NCBI GenBank assembly: GCA_029844215.1
Contig: CM056732.1
Location: forward strand, 21,871,501 to 21,935,500
Direction of reading: 5' to 3'
Length of the DNA: 64,000 nucleotides
Origin: Przewalskia tangutica
Taxonomy: Eukaryota > Streptophyta > Magnoliopsida > Solanales > Solanaceae
Shown here in pieces: positions 44,849 through 57,543 of this stretch (position 1 is the first letter of the stretch; the number at the start of each line of letters is the position of its first letter). The position numbers and the translations under genes are program-made. The notes beneath the pieces were generated by a model. That model searched no databases. It worked only from the letters and a program-made list of their open reading frames with translations, and was not told the origin of the DNA.

Positions 44849-47188
44849 TGTTGACAGTCAATTTTGACCCGTTTTTTTTATATTTATTGCAATTTTATGT
44901 GTTTTAGGACACCACATTTTAATCATCATTTTTGCATTTTTTACATAATATTCTATGTTTATTTCTTCACAAAAATGGCATTGCATCTTTTTATTTTAAA
45001 TTAAGCATTATGTCTTTGTTAATACTATGTTTCTATTATTATTATGTTTGCATCTCTTTAAATAATTAATTGGCATCATGTTTTTACTTTTAATTAGACA
45101 TTAAACATTTCTTAAATATTGTTTTTTATTATTATCGCATCGGCGTTTGCCTTTTAATAATTTTGCATCTTTTTAGATAATTTTTCTTTTAAATAATTAA
45201 TCTGTTTTGCATTTCATCAAATCAGTCCCAATTCGAGACTTAATTCGGATCAATCCAATCCAACACCTTTTTTATTTTATTTTATTTTAATCCAACACTC
45301 TTTTATTCCCCCCCCCCCCCAAAACAATACCACACTTTTCATTCCCCCCCCACAAATACCAAACCCTAATCCTACCCCTATAAAACAAAACATCTCCCCC
45401 AACAAAGGATGACCAGCCGCAGCCTACATCTGCCCTCTCCATCACCCTCTCTCTCTGCCTTTCCCGTCGCCGCCGCCGCCCTTCACCGGAGCTCCAAGCT
45501 CCAGCGAACCCCCTTTAAACGCCCTGGAGCCGCAACACTCTCTCTCTCTTTCTATACACAGCATACACGCACCGCCACCACTCGTCCAACACCGGCGAAA
45601 CCAGTGCACCGCCATCACTGTCCCGTCGAACCCTAAACCCATCGGCGAACCACCGTTCCCCACTGTTCCCGTCGACCCTCACCCTGTAACCTTTTCTTTT
45701 GCTGCATCGTTTCTGCCTCGCAGGAGCTGACCGCCGGCGATTGGCGGAGACTTTGCTTGATTCCCTTTTGGTGTGTTGTTGGTTGTGGGAACTGATTTTC
45801 TCATTTTTGTTTTATCCGGCCGGAGCCTGAGCTCCGGCGAGGCTACTATTTGTTTCTCTGTTTTGTTGTTGGACTGATTTCCGGTGTTGCTATGAAATTT
45901 CTGGGACCTTGTTGGTTCATTCTCGTTCGATCTGACGCCTGTTGTGGACTGATTTAACTTGATTTTCTGATTTTTTGGCCGGAGTTTTCTTAAAATTATG
46001 GCGACGTTCGACTGTTGGTTACTGCTTTACTGTTGTTTTTCGGACGGAGTTTCTAAAAATTCCGGCGACCTCCGTTGGCTTTATTTCTGCGATCTGTTTG
46101 TGCGTTATGATTGATTGATGAATTTTCTTATTTTTAACCACTGTTCGCGGGCCATTTCGTGTTCGCTGGGTTGGTGTGGTTGTTTCTACTATTTCAGACA
46201 ATCCTTTGGCAATTTTAACCCTATGATTTATGTATTTATTGATTTTGAACATATTGTTAGTTGTTGCACTTGAATATTTGGTATTTTTCTGATTTGAGCA
46301 AGGATACTACACTTATGGTCAATGAAAAAAGTTATCCGTCGATTTTGGAGGCCTCCACAATTGCAAAGACGGAAAATAAAATAAATGAAGCTTTCTGGGC
46401 GTTTATGATTTCTTCTACTTACACCGGATAACCAACATGCGCTGGCAGGGTGAATCCTCGCAGCCGCACTTGTTAGAATGTCCCACTTTATTTTTATATA
46501 TATCTGAGCCTTCCGTGTTTAAAACTATTAATGTTTTGGCGCGGATCTGAAAGTTTTATTTATTTTATTATTTTTAACAATATTGGCCGATGAAGGATCT
46601 CCGTCTGATTTCCAAGGCCTCCTCTTTGCAAAAGACGAATTTATTTTTGGCTTTACTTATTAATTCCTGTCATTTCTTTAAAATTATTTATTCTATTACT
46701 AACACTTTTACTAAGTGTTTATGCAGGTACCCGGAGATCATCTTGTACAGAAGGCCTAAAAAAGGCTAAAAGATGTCCCGGAGTTTTATTTTATGTCGCA
46801 TTTAATTTTAGTTTTATTATTTTGTATTGCATTTTATTTTAATTATAAATTATGAAAAATACTTAGAATACATAGAATAAAAAAGGCAATAAATAATTAA
46901 CCTAGGTTTGAACGAATAACCGCAAGTTAGCGGATCTTAAAAGATGTCTAACCCCTTCCCTTTAGGATAATAAAGAACCCTGATTCAGAATCTCATTAAT
47001 TTCGCAGATCATTAAATGGAGATTAATTGCAGTATTTTTATTGCAATAATTCAAGTGTCCTAATTCACTTAACTAATTAGGTGGTGACTCCTCGAAATCA
47101 GCATTATTGCTCCATCCAGGGAACCGCGCGAGAGAGCAACGTTGCGGATATCGTTCAGACCCCGAGGTCAAAAACGGGCGCGACAACA
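44849..47188 (+). repeat. 5' LTR of Ogre-like element
   Basis: Starts TGTTGACAGTCAATTTTGACC and ends CGCGACAACA next to the primer site. TATA box TATAAAAC at 45379-45386. Downstream is a CT-rich leader and two related segments (about 46330 and 46600: GGCCTCC...TTTGCAAAAGACG). The open frame at 45409-45636 is compositional. The partner LTR is outside the window. Confidence 0.75.
45379..45386 (+). promoter_or_regulatory. TATA box of Ogre-like LTR
   Basis: CCTATAAAACAAAACATC followed about 30 bp later by the start of a CT-rich tract, as in plant Pol II promoters. Confidence 0.55.
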
Positions 47189-47206
47189 TGGCGACTCCGC
47201 TGGGGA
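47189..47206 (+). other. Primer-binding site, tRNA-Arg type
   Basis: TGGCGACTCCGCTGGGGA immediately follows the CA end of the LTR. Ogre/Tat elements characteristically use a tRNA-Arg primer with a TGGCGACTC start. Confidence 0.75.
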
Positions 47207-48705
47207 TATCAGGTTCTTGATCATAACAAATTCAGGTTAATTAAATATTGCGCTTTATTTTGCTTTTATATTTGTTGTAAATATTTTATATTGTTTGCTT
47301 TTATTTTGTAATTAACTACTTTAATTGCTATATTCTTTTATTGCTTTCCTTAAATTGTCATTCCACTCATATTTCCTCTATTCTGGAAAATTGACACTGT
47401 CACACACTACACGCGAGGTGTGCTGGCGCACCCGCAAATTTCTTTCAAATACCCAAAATATAGGCGAGTTGGCAAAGGCGCAGGAGCATCCGGACCATCC
47501 GGTGGCCGCGTAGCCTTCTCACTCGAGTAGTACGCTCGGGAACCACTGTGTCTAGTAAGCCAAATTTTAGAAAATATAAGATAGAGTTATACCGCCCTCT
47601 TTATTTTAAGTCATGCATGCATACACCTTAGGTGGGTCGATCCTTGGTATCGTTTCTACGATTAGGAAATCCACCAAATTGTCGTTGGGTTTCACAACCC
47701 GACGGCCAATAAGCATGCATTGTGTGGCGAGTTTTTTAGAATAAGTTCAATTGCATTGCATTGTGATCTAGAACTTGGTCTGAATGTTTGTTGAGGCGAA
47801 ATCTTGAGTAACACTCGGTGTAGGAAATGATCGTAGGCTTTCTTTGACCCGTTTGAGCCTTTTCAGCCTACCAAATAACATTATCCCTAGTACACCCCTT
47901 TGAGCCTAAAACCTATTTTTTGACAACCGCATATTACACCTATACCCTTTCTGAGTGTGTACGCACTATCCCTCTCTTGGCCCGACCTCCTTGAGTGCTT
48001 TAGAAATGTGCAAGTGACTGACAAAATTCTAGCTGAAGTTTCCAAAGACAAAAGTTGTCAAAGTCCAAAAGGAAAAGAAAACAAAAGCAGATACAACTTC
48101 ACACAAAGAGGAAATCAAAAGCCCCGATAATAAAATAAAAAAAAGGGGGAAAGGGAAATATATAACCCCGAAAAAAGGGGCTCCAAATGAAAGATTCAAA
48201 AGAAGTCAACACAGAAAAACTGAGACAAAAAGAAAGCAAGTCAGCATCAAAACGCACAAATATCAAGCACGGACGTAGTCCAACTCTCGAGGAATGATTA
48301 GTCACTTTTACCCAAATGATATCCATTCATTTCCCCAAGCCTACATTACAAGCCCGTGACAAGCCCTACATGATCTTATACTGAGAGTTCTCACATTAGT
48401 GGATACTTACATGACGGCCAAGCCTATGGTATCACAAATACATGCATTGAATATCTTTTTGAGTGTGAGTGTGTTTTCTCTAAACATCCCAAAATTCAAA
48501 ATACTGAAATATATGTGAGAAATGAGAATTTCTTTCAGTGAGGGCATTTGAAACGTGAGATTACGTGTAGTTCGAAACCTTGGATGCAAGTAGGTGTGTC
48601 GACACTCAGGTATGTCTGAGGTACTATCTGAAGCTGTGTGAGTTACACCGGAGCCAATCTCGATTAGACTGAAAGCAATAAAAGAAAATCCTTATGCACA
48701 ATACT
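47207..48705 (+). other. Leader of Ogre-like element
   Basis: Non-coding in all frames. Contains GCATCCGGACCATCCGGTGG and CACTCGAGTAGTACGCTCGG blocks (47485-47545), a purine-rich stretch (48040-48200) and ACATGACGGCCAAGCC. The target of D (ATACT) closes it at 48701-48705. Confidence 0.6.
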
Positions 48706-51700
48706 TGTCACGACCCAACCCGACGGGCCGCGACTAACGTCCTAATTGGACGTCATTACTGACCTGTCACTCTTAATCCATCTGATACAGAGATCTATAG
48801 AAATTTCGGCAGCACAACGCTGCTTTTACAACATTTCCCTAAAATGGGCTAGCCGACAAGGCTACCAAAACAAAAACAAAACAACAATCATAATAGGCTA
48901 GCCGAATAGGCTGCCACCAACCAACATCACGTGCACAAAGGCATAATCAAAATAAGCAAGCCGGCAAGGCATCCACGAGATAATAACATCAAAACCCAAA
49001 ACAAGGTACAAACGTCCAACCCACAACTGTCTACAGACCTCTAAGAGTGTAATACTGACATATGACGGGACAGGACCCCGTCGTGCCCAAAATATGCATA
49101 AGTCTGAAAGATAAAGGTATGTACCAAAATAGCTGGCTCCGGAACAAAGGAGCTCTCCAACTGTTGTACAGAAATTCTAGACTGGAGGGTCACCTATCTG
49201 AACACCTGAACCTGCGGGCATGAACGCAGCCCCCCGGGGAAAAGGGGGTCAGTACGATAGATGTACCAAGTATGTGAAACTGAAAAATACTATAATTGAA
49301 ATCATAACAGTTCAACGTATAACATGAGGCAAGTATGAAATCAACTTAACAGTACAACTGTGCCTTATCAAATGAGAGTAATGAAAATCAGTTCTTACCT
49401 TTTCAAAATATGCAAGTCGTGCCAAAATCATAAACTTCTATCCTCAGGATATAATCGCACGGGACTCGAACCCGTCTAAGTACATATATATCATGGGACT
49501 CGAACCCAAGTAAGTATGTATATATCATGGGACTCGAACCCAAATAAGTATATATATCGTGAGACTCGAACCCACGTAAGTATATGGAATAATATAATGT
49601 CATGGGACTCGAACCCGCATCATGGAGAGCTAATCCATGGAATAATAATAATCCGGGAGTTGAACCCGCTTGGGACTCGAACCCAAGTAATATAATAATA
49701 ATAGCCGGGACTCGAACCCGGAACATACAATATAGTGCTGGCCCTCTATGTGAGAGACTCGGTGAATGTGTAATAAGACTTGGCACGAGTAGATATCATG
49801 AACAACTATATGCAATTAGAAATCATCTGTGACTTTCGATAATATCATCATAATAAGCTCTTTACTGAAAATCATAGGCACTTGTCATAACAATTTTCCT
49901 TTAAAACTAACTCTGTAGAAAATCATGTACGTCCGCCGTACTTTTATTAAAATCAAGTCAAATGAAAGTTTTTCACAAAATCATGCCAAAAAAGGAAGGA
50001 TAGTCTCACATACCTCTTAGTCTCTCAACCAATGCAATACTAGGATGCGCCTCGTCTAGTATGTCAGCCTATAATAATAGTAATACGTTCGTCAATTCTA
50101 TGATCTCTAACGTGAGTTATATCGAATAGCGACTTCCTATTTCTATAGAAATTTGGGCAGCATTTCCTCTGTTTATGTGCGTATCCACAAATTTCAAACT
50201 AAGCCAGCAATACCAACAACAAGTCATAACTCAAATATATAACCACAATAATCTCAGATATTCCATTTATGTCATCATAACGTATTCTTTCTCTTTTATT
50301 TTTAAGCGATATCACAACTACAACAAACCATGTGATTACTACACCTATTTCTCATGTTAATTCAGTCCTTAGTCTACATTAGAACAATCTTAAAATAATC
50401 CATCAACTCTAATGACAACAAGAATAACCAAGTTCTATAATTTGTAACATAACACCCTTTTTACACCTTACTTCCTTTAAGACATGTATTAGTAATTACC
50501 ATAACTTATATACATGTTCATAGTCAAATTCCCAACATTTAAACTTCACAAAATCAGCCCCTAACTTGACGCGATAATATCCAAAAATTCCAAGCAAGTC
50601 TTTGGCCAATATTTACAAAACCAATTCTTTTCTTAATTCCTTAGAGTCCAATCTTGTTCCAATAATTCTTTATGAACAATTATAACTTGTATGTCAAGAT
50701 TCTCTTCCAATATCAACATGCCAAGTAGCGACGAATTTCACAACACAATAATCGAATACGACAATTCCAAGATTAGTAACATTAGTCCTAATATCGGCTA
50801 CAACATTCAAATTATCCACATGCAATGTCCAAATTCAAGATTTCTTCCTAACACAAGTACATTACTTCAACTACCACAATATGCAACTTCAATTATAACA
50901 TAGATTGAAGAATTTTCATACCTTAATTATATCCCCAAAACAGTCCCGATTTTTAGCCACTGTTTCATCAGCTGAACTTGTAACGTCCATAACTCCCTAC
51001 TCCGGTGTCCTATCAACGAGAGATTTATTGCTTTGGAAACTAGACTCGACGAACTTCATTTTAGGCTTTTGAAACACCCAAAACCCCTAATATACGAGGA
51101 TATATACCCCTCCAAAGTTGAACAAAATTCTGCCCAGCAATCCCGATTTTTCCACTGTTTCGTGCCCCTTTGCTTCAATTTTTCACACTTCTTTAATCCC
51201 AAATCGACATGCAACAATTCTACAACGTTATCCAACATCTACACATGTTTTTCTTCCCAACAATGGTATCACAAATCGAATTTTTCGCCCGAAAAATCTG
51301 ATGGGCAGTCTCGTCGAGACCCCCCCTGTTTTTGGGTCTAAAATTCTCAAATTCTTGTCTTGATGGTGCAGGTTAATTAATCCAAGAAGATGGAACAAAA
51401 AACTAAATTCTTATTGCCACAAGAGAAGGGAAAATCGCTAAGGTGGGGGGGGGGGGGGAGGAAGAGGAGAAAGAAAGTAGATTGTTTTGTTAAGTGGAAG
51501 AATGGGATTTTTAGGGCTTTAATTAGTATTTTTCAGATTTTCTAAAAATGCATTTAGGTCCCTCTTCTTTTTTACACTTTAACCCTCTAAGTGCTTTTTA
51601 AACTAAATTAATTCCCAAAGTAGTAAACCTTAATCTATTTCTTTAAATCTTGATTTTCGTTTCCTTTAATTCCTGGGAATTCCATAAGGTCTCGTATTCT

Positions 51701-51875
51701 CCATGTCGTAATTCCCATAATATGTAATAATCCTCAAAAGAGAAATATAAATAACTTATCATTTTAATACTCATTGACGTGTTCGTAGCTTGTGTAATTA
51801 TATCTCATACCCATTATCCGAATCTTAATCTTAATGATGTTCTTAATCCTTGTCTTAAACTTGCGAGGTGTAACA
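48706..51875 (-). repeat. 3' LTR of D
   Basis: 3.17 kb, TGTCACGACCCAACCCGACG to ACTTGCGAGGTGTAACA. Contains three or more GGCTAGCCGAxxAGGCTGCC-type units (48850-48980), the palindromic block (49060-49092), the B-box-like array (49461-49719), the CATAACTCCCTACTCCGGTG motif (about 50990) and a G-run (51443-51460). Confidence 0.92.
49461..49719 (-). repeat. B-box-like array in D 3' LTR (8 copies)
   Basis: GGGACTCGAACCC or a one/two-base variant occurs at about 49461, 49495, 49529, 49561, 49604, 49655, 49672 and 49707. In element sense each is GGGTTCGAGTCCC, which fits the Pol III B-box consensus GGTTCGANNCC exactly in six copies. Spacers are AT-rich. No A-box or tRNA fold accompanies them. Confidence 0.9.
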
Positions 51876-51889
51876 TTCTCCCCCCTTAG
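51876..51889 (-). other. Polypurine tract of D
   Basis: The minus strand reads CTAAGGGGGGAGAA at the 3' LTR boundary. Confidence 0.8.
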
Positions 51890-52839
51890 AAACATTCGTC
51901 CTTGAATGTTCTTAACATGTCTCAGGTTCTAGAAATTTCGGCAGAACCTCCTTTATAATTGTGTCCATCCATCTATACTCAGCAAACCAACAAAGGTCAC
52001 ACAGGGCCACAATATAACACATATGCAACTCACCAATTCAAAATAGTGAAGTAAGGAACCAAATTACCTCTGAATATTCAACTGAATCTTATGTAATACC
52101 TTGAACAAAGTTAAAGAGTCTCTTATGCGGTGCTATATTCCTCTATTTTCGAATTTGCCACAACATTCCAGTTGGTACTACCTTGTACACCTGCTTTAAT
52201 TTGTAAATGATATGTAATGTTTCTCCCAAATATGTACTGCATGCTTAATCATGACGACAATTCATGTGTATACTCGCTGCATTGTTAATATAGTTCCATA
52301 GAGATTTGACAACTCCCTTGTACGAAATAAGTATCTCTCATTCCTTGATGTAAGACATTATATCAGCAACATCTTGATACTATATTAATTCCAATATTAT
52401 GCAACACTTTATCCACTGGAATGTTATATTTCACATCGTCCATAGAAAGAAATATACCTTGAATGACATTCTTTTAACCCACATTTACCTATATACCTCA
52501 GAAGGATAAGATCTTTATCTCAATAAATCTCATACACTTGACACAGTAAATTTACTAGAACTTGTCATTATCCACCAAAGATTATCCACATGGTATATAC
52601 CAAGAATGTAGTGACATGTGAGACAATGTCATCTGGCAGATACTTTCCTAGCCTTGACAAACCTCATCAATCCCCACGTAGCAGTTCTTTGACCTCTTCC
52701 ACTCTTTCTTGGAAACTCTGATAGTATTACATCGTATAATGTTACCAATTTGGTACGATTATCAAATCAAATGTTAGCGGTCCCACTCTTTGTTTTCCAC
52801 CATATTTCTTGTTCAATGTTATCCTTTACCTCAACACCC
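51890..52839. other. Interior of D, unidentified
   Basis: The first 200 bp (AAACATTCGTCC, TTCGGCAGAACC) resemble the 3' pre-LTR segment of gypsy elements. The rest is unassigned and may be the decayed 3' part of the LINE. No poly(T) marking a LINE tail in this orientation was seen. Confidence 0.4.
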
Positions 52840-54110
52840 ATTTCCAAGGCCTGAGAACCACCTTCCCGTTGCACATATTGAGGGTAATGCTTCAGAGTAC
52901 ATGCTCCCTAGAAAGTTAACCCATAGAGCGTTGGTGGTCCTAGATTTTGATCATAACTTTTTACACAATGCCTTTAATATAATATCCAAAATGAGGTCTG
53001 AACCCCAATCCGCTATCATCCTTAGGAAAGTACATTTTTAACCATGTAAACCAATGCTTAGCCTTAACATCATCCTTACTATACACCAGAAGAAAATTAC
53101 AACTATTTGTATGTATATATTTGATCACACATTTTGCAAGTCTTATAGCAGACAGTATGTGTATAGGCACACTTGTGACACACTAGTAATCAACACTGCT
53201 TTACCTCATGGTGACAACAATTTTTCTTTTCAAGCCTGTAACTTGTCTTTAATCTTCTTAATTAATTCAGCATAGTCTATCTTCCTCTTTCTAACATGAA
53301 ATACTGGATATCCTACATACATGAATGGAAATGTTCCCATTGTGAAATCAATAATACCTTTTCTTGTTGAATCAAGTTACTAGGAGTCTTAGCATGCATA
53401 TAAACAGAACTCTCCTTTTATCGAATGGTCAGAAGCTTCTTCATACTCCTTCAAAGTCTGCCTTAACTCTTTGTAAAATCATTCTATTTGCTTCTGTTGG
53501 AAATTCTTCAAACAACTCCTCTTTAAATCTAACAATATCCTCCCTAAAACTTAGTTTCTAAAAAAAATATCTCCAAAAATTTCCTTACTCCATAATAATA
53601 GGGCAGTCTTGACATTCTTCAGTTTCGGTATACAAGAAACGAAATCATCTTAATCAACAACAGTGTGCAAATTTTGATTTAGCACCTAAAAGAACGCTTC
53701 ATATTCCATCCAAAACTTGAGGAATCGAAATGGTTTACTCACAGATTGATCACCATAAGTTAACAACTAAGGGGCATGGTCTAAACTTGTTCTTATTACA
53801 TGTTCCACTTCCATTTGTCCAAACCAAGCTAAAATAAATGTTTGCCAACATTCTATCGAACCTCTTAAAAGTCTGATCGATGACGCTCCCTTCATTCCAC
53901 TACTTAAAAGACTCCCTTTAAATCAGTTTCAAACATTTTACATGAATTAGTACAAAATGCAAAAATCCTCACGCTCTGCAGGATATATATGAAGATCGCC
54001 TATTATCTCCCTTCCATTTATAATAACATTGAAATCCCCACTAACTAGCCAAGGATCCCTCATATCGTTGACAATATAGTATAAACTATCCCAGAGACAA
54101 CTTTCCCAAT
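52840..54110 (-). pseudogene. LINE (L1-type) ORF2 remnant: endonuclease end to post-RT region
   Basis: At about 54110-53965 the minus strand encodes DPWLVSGDFNVIINGREIIG, the GDFN motif of the L1 endonuclease. At about 53130-52961 it has WFTWLKMYFPKDDSGLGFR, the post-RT 'FPKxxGGLGFR' motif, followed by a NALWVNFLGSMYS stretch (about 52930). Between them the RT catalytic motif was not recognised and stops are frequent. LINE ORF2 primes and copies element RNA at a nicked target; this copy is dead. Confidence 0.7.
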
Positions 54111-54348
54111 GCATCACTCTTTGCATATAACATAGTATATCTACCTAGTTCATGTAACTCCTTCACCAGTGAGTCCTTAAGTTTGTCATGTTAATCACCC
54201 CTCATATTATCTCTGATTAAGTTTCTCTGCTGATTAATATATTTAGGATAGACATATCCGCTTCCACTGCCCTGTTCTGCTCCACATTGGGCATCATTAT
54301 CCCATCTTCCTTTAATATCACTGCGTTACTATTATTAGAGTTGTTACC

Positions 54349-57300
54349 TGTCACGACCCGAACCCGGGCCCGTGACTGGTGCCTTACCCCGGGCACCCTA
54401 GTGATACAACATCAGAGAAAATCAGCGGAAATAAAAACATGAACATGAATTAAGAGAAAAGATAAATAAATAGGCCAACCAAAACAGTTGCCTTCGTCAT
54501 ATATACATAATTACGACAGCTTATCCTTTTACAAACCCCGCCACAACAAAGGTTACAGACCTCTAAGATTTTTACAACAGCTATGACGGGACAGGGCCCC
54601 GCCATACCACTGAATGTATAAGAATCTGCTGCACTGTGGTAACATACCAAAAGATAAGCCTCAAGGAACGGAGCTTCCAACACGCTGAAATGTGATCCTA
54701 TAAGCGGGGATCGGCGGTCGATGTACCTTTTACTGCGGATGAACGCACTTCAAGGCGAGGTCAAGACAACATGTACCAAGTATGTGAAATCAGAAAATAT
54801 CAGAAATGAAATCATAATAGTCTATAAAGCATGAGACATGTATGATAACCAAACTACGATTCACAACATAAGAGCGATATGTCAAGTCGTGACTCACGCC
54901 TAAAAGTCATCCTCATGCCCGTGGAACTCCTTCCTCACCGCCAGATCTAGGTACAAATCATGTGATACGTATAGCGAGTCTCGGCCCATCTTATGGACCC
55001 AATATAGAAACGTGTGGAATACATTCCTGCTCATCCTACGAACCTAGAGTCGAGTGAAATACATTCCGGATGAGCCGTGTCAGTGAAATACATTCGGATG
55101 AACCGTAGTCAAGTGAAATACATTCGGATGAGCCGAATCGTGAAATACATTCGGATGAACCGGTAGTCAAGTGAAATACATTCGGATGAGCCGTGTCAGT
55201 GAAATACATTCCGGATGAGCCTAATCATGTGAAATACATTCGGATGAACCGTGTCGAGTAGAACACAATACTTGCACAACAAGGCTATCACACGTAACAT
55301 GGTCAAGTTTCATTAACAACAAGCATAAGCAAGTTACACACAACTCAAGGTACTTTCATTTTATGTCGAAGTCGGATTTTTAACCTTAAAGTACTACGTC
55401 CGATAAATTCCTTTTAAGATCCATTTCTTTTACAAAGGTCACCCGATACGTAGTATAAAATTAGAGTGATTAACATTGTTAAGTAAACCAAAATGCTTTC
55501 CTTTGTAAAATCAAGTAACAACCTTATTTTCCAAACGTTCAAGTTTGCCTAATTTCAAATGCTCAAGTTTCTCATTTTAGAAAAGGTTTAGTAGTTCATA
55601 GTTTTAAATCCTTTAAAACATAATTCTCCTTTAAACGCGTTTTGAGAAACCTATGTCTTATAAGTGAGTAGGTTATTCTTGTTTATAAACAATCTTATTA
55701 AGCGACCATGATCTAGGAAATGTCATTTTGTCTCATCTTAGCTTCTATGCGGATGGAAGTTTCTACCGGTTTTAATAATACTCGGTTATTCATTACATTT
55801 TCCTTTATTAACGCTTGCGATGGTTTATTGATACACATTACGATTTCAAATCAAGAAAGCGTTATTCCTTTTAAAAACCAAGTGCTCATTACTCACGAAT
55901 GAGGTTTCACACAAAATCCATATTAATTCATTTAAGTTAAGTCTCTTATTTATAAGATCCAATCTCTTAACTTTTGAAATTAATAAACCATTCATTTACC
56001 ACTTAAGACGTTATACCTAACTTCCCATAAAGCTAGTATAACACTTATTGTTTTAAAACAACCAAATACTGATTAACACGTACGCGTCACCGTACTACAT
56101 AGTTCACACATATCATGCTAGAAGAGATAGGAAGAGGTTCACATACCTCGCGACGATTATCGACTAATAGCAAAACGCTCCAAGTACCTCAAACCGTCGG
56201 CTACTCCTTAAGCCAAGTAGATCACGCCATACGTAGTACTTCAACCTATAGAGGCCACAAGACGCCTATTAACATCCTAGATCTCAATGTAGAATATTCT
56301 ACAGAAAATTCGGCAGCACCTCCCCCCCCCCGCAACAGCGTAAATCTCCTCCTCTATCGAGGCCGGCTACCAAGCCAACCAGGGGGGGGGTTAACACGTC
56401 TAACCGGACGTGTTCAATTCTACTACACAGTAATGCTACACAAGTCTACTGTAATACAGTCCTATGTAATTACAGTTCAACTCACTTTTTAAATTCAGGC
56501 TTAAGTCGCAAGACATTGCCGTAAGTATTATTCAGGCTTAAGTCAAAAGACATTGCCGCACAACTATGTTCAGTTCTATATATAGTATACTTAACTATAT
56601 ACTCCTACAACATGTAATTTCTAATTACAACAGAAGGTCAAGAGTGTTTACCTCGTTAAGCCCAAAATTATCCAAGTTATATGTCGATCCTGAACAACGT
56701 TTAGCTCCTACTCCGGGCGCTCCAATCCGTTCCAACCAACCCTTAGAAGTTCTAACCAACTTCTACTTATGACTTCAACTACGGGTGAAGATTTACTTAG
56801 GGTTTCGTTTTTGTAGTGAGGAAGTATAATAGTATTTTCTGGGCTTGTAAAAGTGTAACCTTGGGAAAACTACAAGGTATTTGGGCCAAGGTATTTGGGA
56901 ATTATAACAATACTTGGAGAGTATTTCTATACCACAAAAGGGGGTATTTATACGAGACAACTAGGCTAGGGGGGGGGGTACCCCACGGCAAAACACACCA
57001 CAGGGGAGGAGGTGGCTCTCGCCAAGGGCTCTCAAAGGGGAGGGTGTGGTGGAAAGCTCGAGGAGAGGAGTATTTTGAGACTTAGTTAGATTGCTCAAGT
57101 TTTGGATGAAGAAAGTCTTCAACTAGAGGTATTTATAGGTCAAGTGAAGGCCAACCAATGGCCAAGATCCATCCAAGTGTTAGGCAAGTGTAAGGCTAAG
57201 ATTAAGCCAAGTACACCTTATCCATCTACCACCAAAATATCCTACCTAACCCTTGACTAAAAAGCCAAGGCCAAATCGTCCAAGAGGACGCCTCAAGTGC

Positions 57301-57543
57301 TCCAATTAGAGGGTGACAAGTGTCGCCCTCTCGTTGGTCCAAAATGTTTCGTCTCTCGGAAAAATCCGCAAAAATTATAAATGACATAGCCGGAATTTTC
57401 CCTACGAAAGCTGTGGAAACGTTTCGTCGAAAAACGACTCTAATCGGGTGTTGTGTACAAATTTCGAAACTAGCCAACTTTTAAGGCTCAAATTATAATA
57501 CGTACGCGCTCACGTACATACTCTGGAAATACGGGGTATAACA
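54349..57543 (-). mobile_element. Solo LTR E (gypsy A relative) inside D
   Basis: 3.2 kb from TGTCACGACCCGAACCCGGG to ATACGGGGTATAACA, flanked exactly by TTACC (54344-54348 and 57544-57548). A minus-strand TATA box (TATAAATACCTC) lies at 57130-57137. It shares with A the ends, the GGCGGGGCCCTGTCCCG block (about 54583-54606) and long AT-rich stretches (55690-55810 against 5875-5990), but has its own minisatellite. No interior remains. Confidence 0.9.
55010..55265 (-). repeat. Minisatellite in solo LTR E
   Basis: GTGAAATACATTCGGATGA recurs seven or more times at 35-45 bp spacing, alternating ACCGTAGTCAA and GCCGTGTCA continuations, with a TACATTCC variant in some copies. It occupies the place of the GC-rich repeats in A and the 57-60-bp repeats in B. 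Confidence 0.88.

Noticed and set aside
45409..45636. Pro/Ser/Arg-rich 75-residue frame after an LTR promoter
   Set aside because: Low-complexity CT-rich leader of the Ogre-like LTR with no recognisable domain; the antisense frame 45442-45663 is equally open.
49440..49720. Cluster of tRNA genes suggested by repeated GGTTCGAGTCC
   Set aside because: No A-box, D-arm or acceptor stem at the right distance; spacing (about 17-51 bp) is too short for tRNAs.
49403..49786. Minus-strand frame of 127 residues (and its twin at 60009-60350) that looks like a repeat protein
   Set aside because: It is the B-box-like array read in one frame; the repeat RVR/GFESHD pattern follows the DNA period, and the frame lies wholly inside an LTR.
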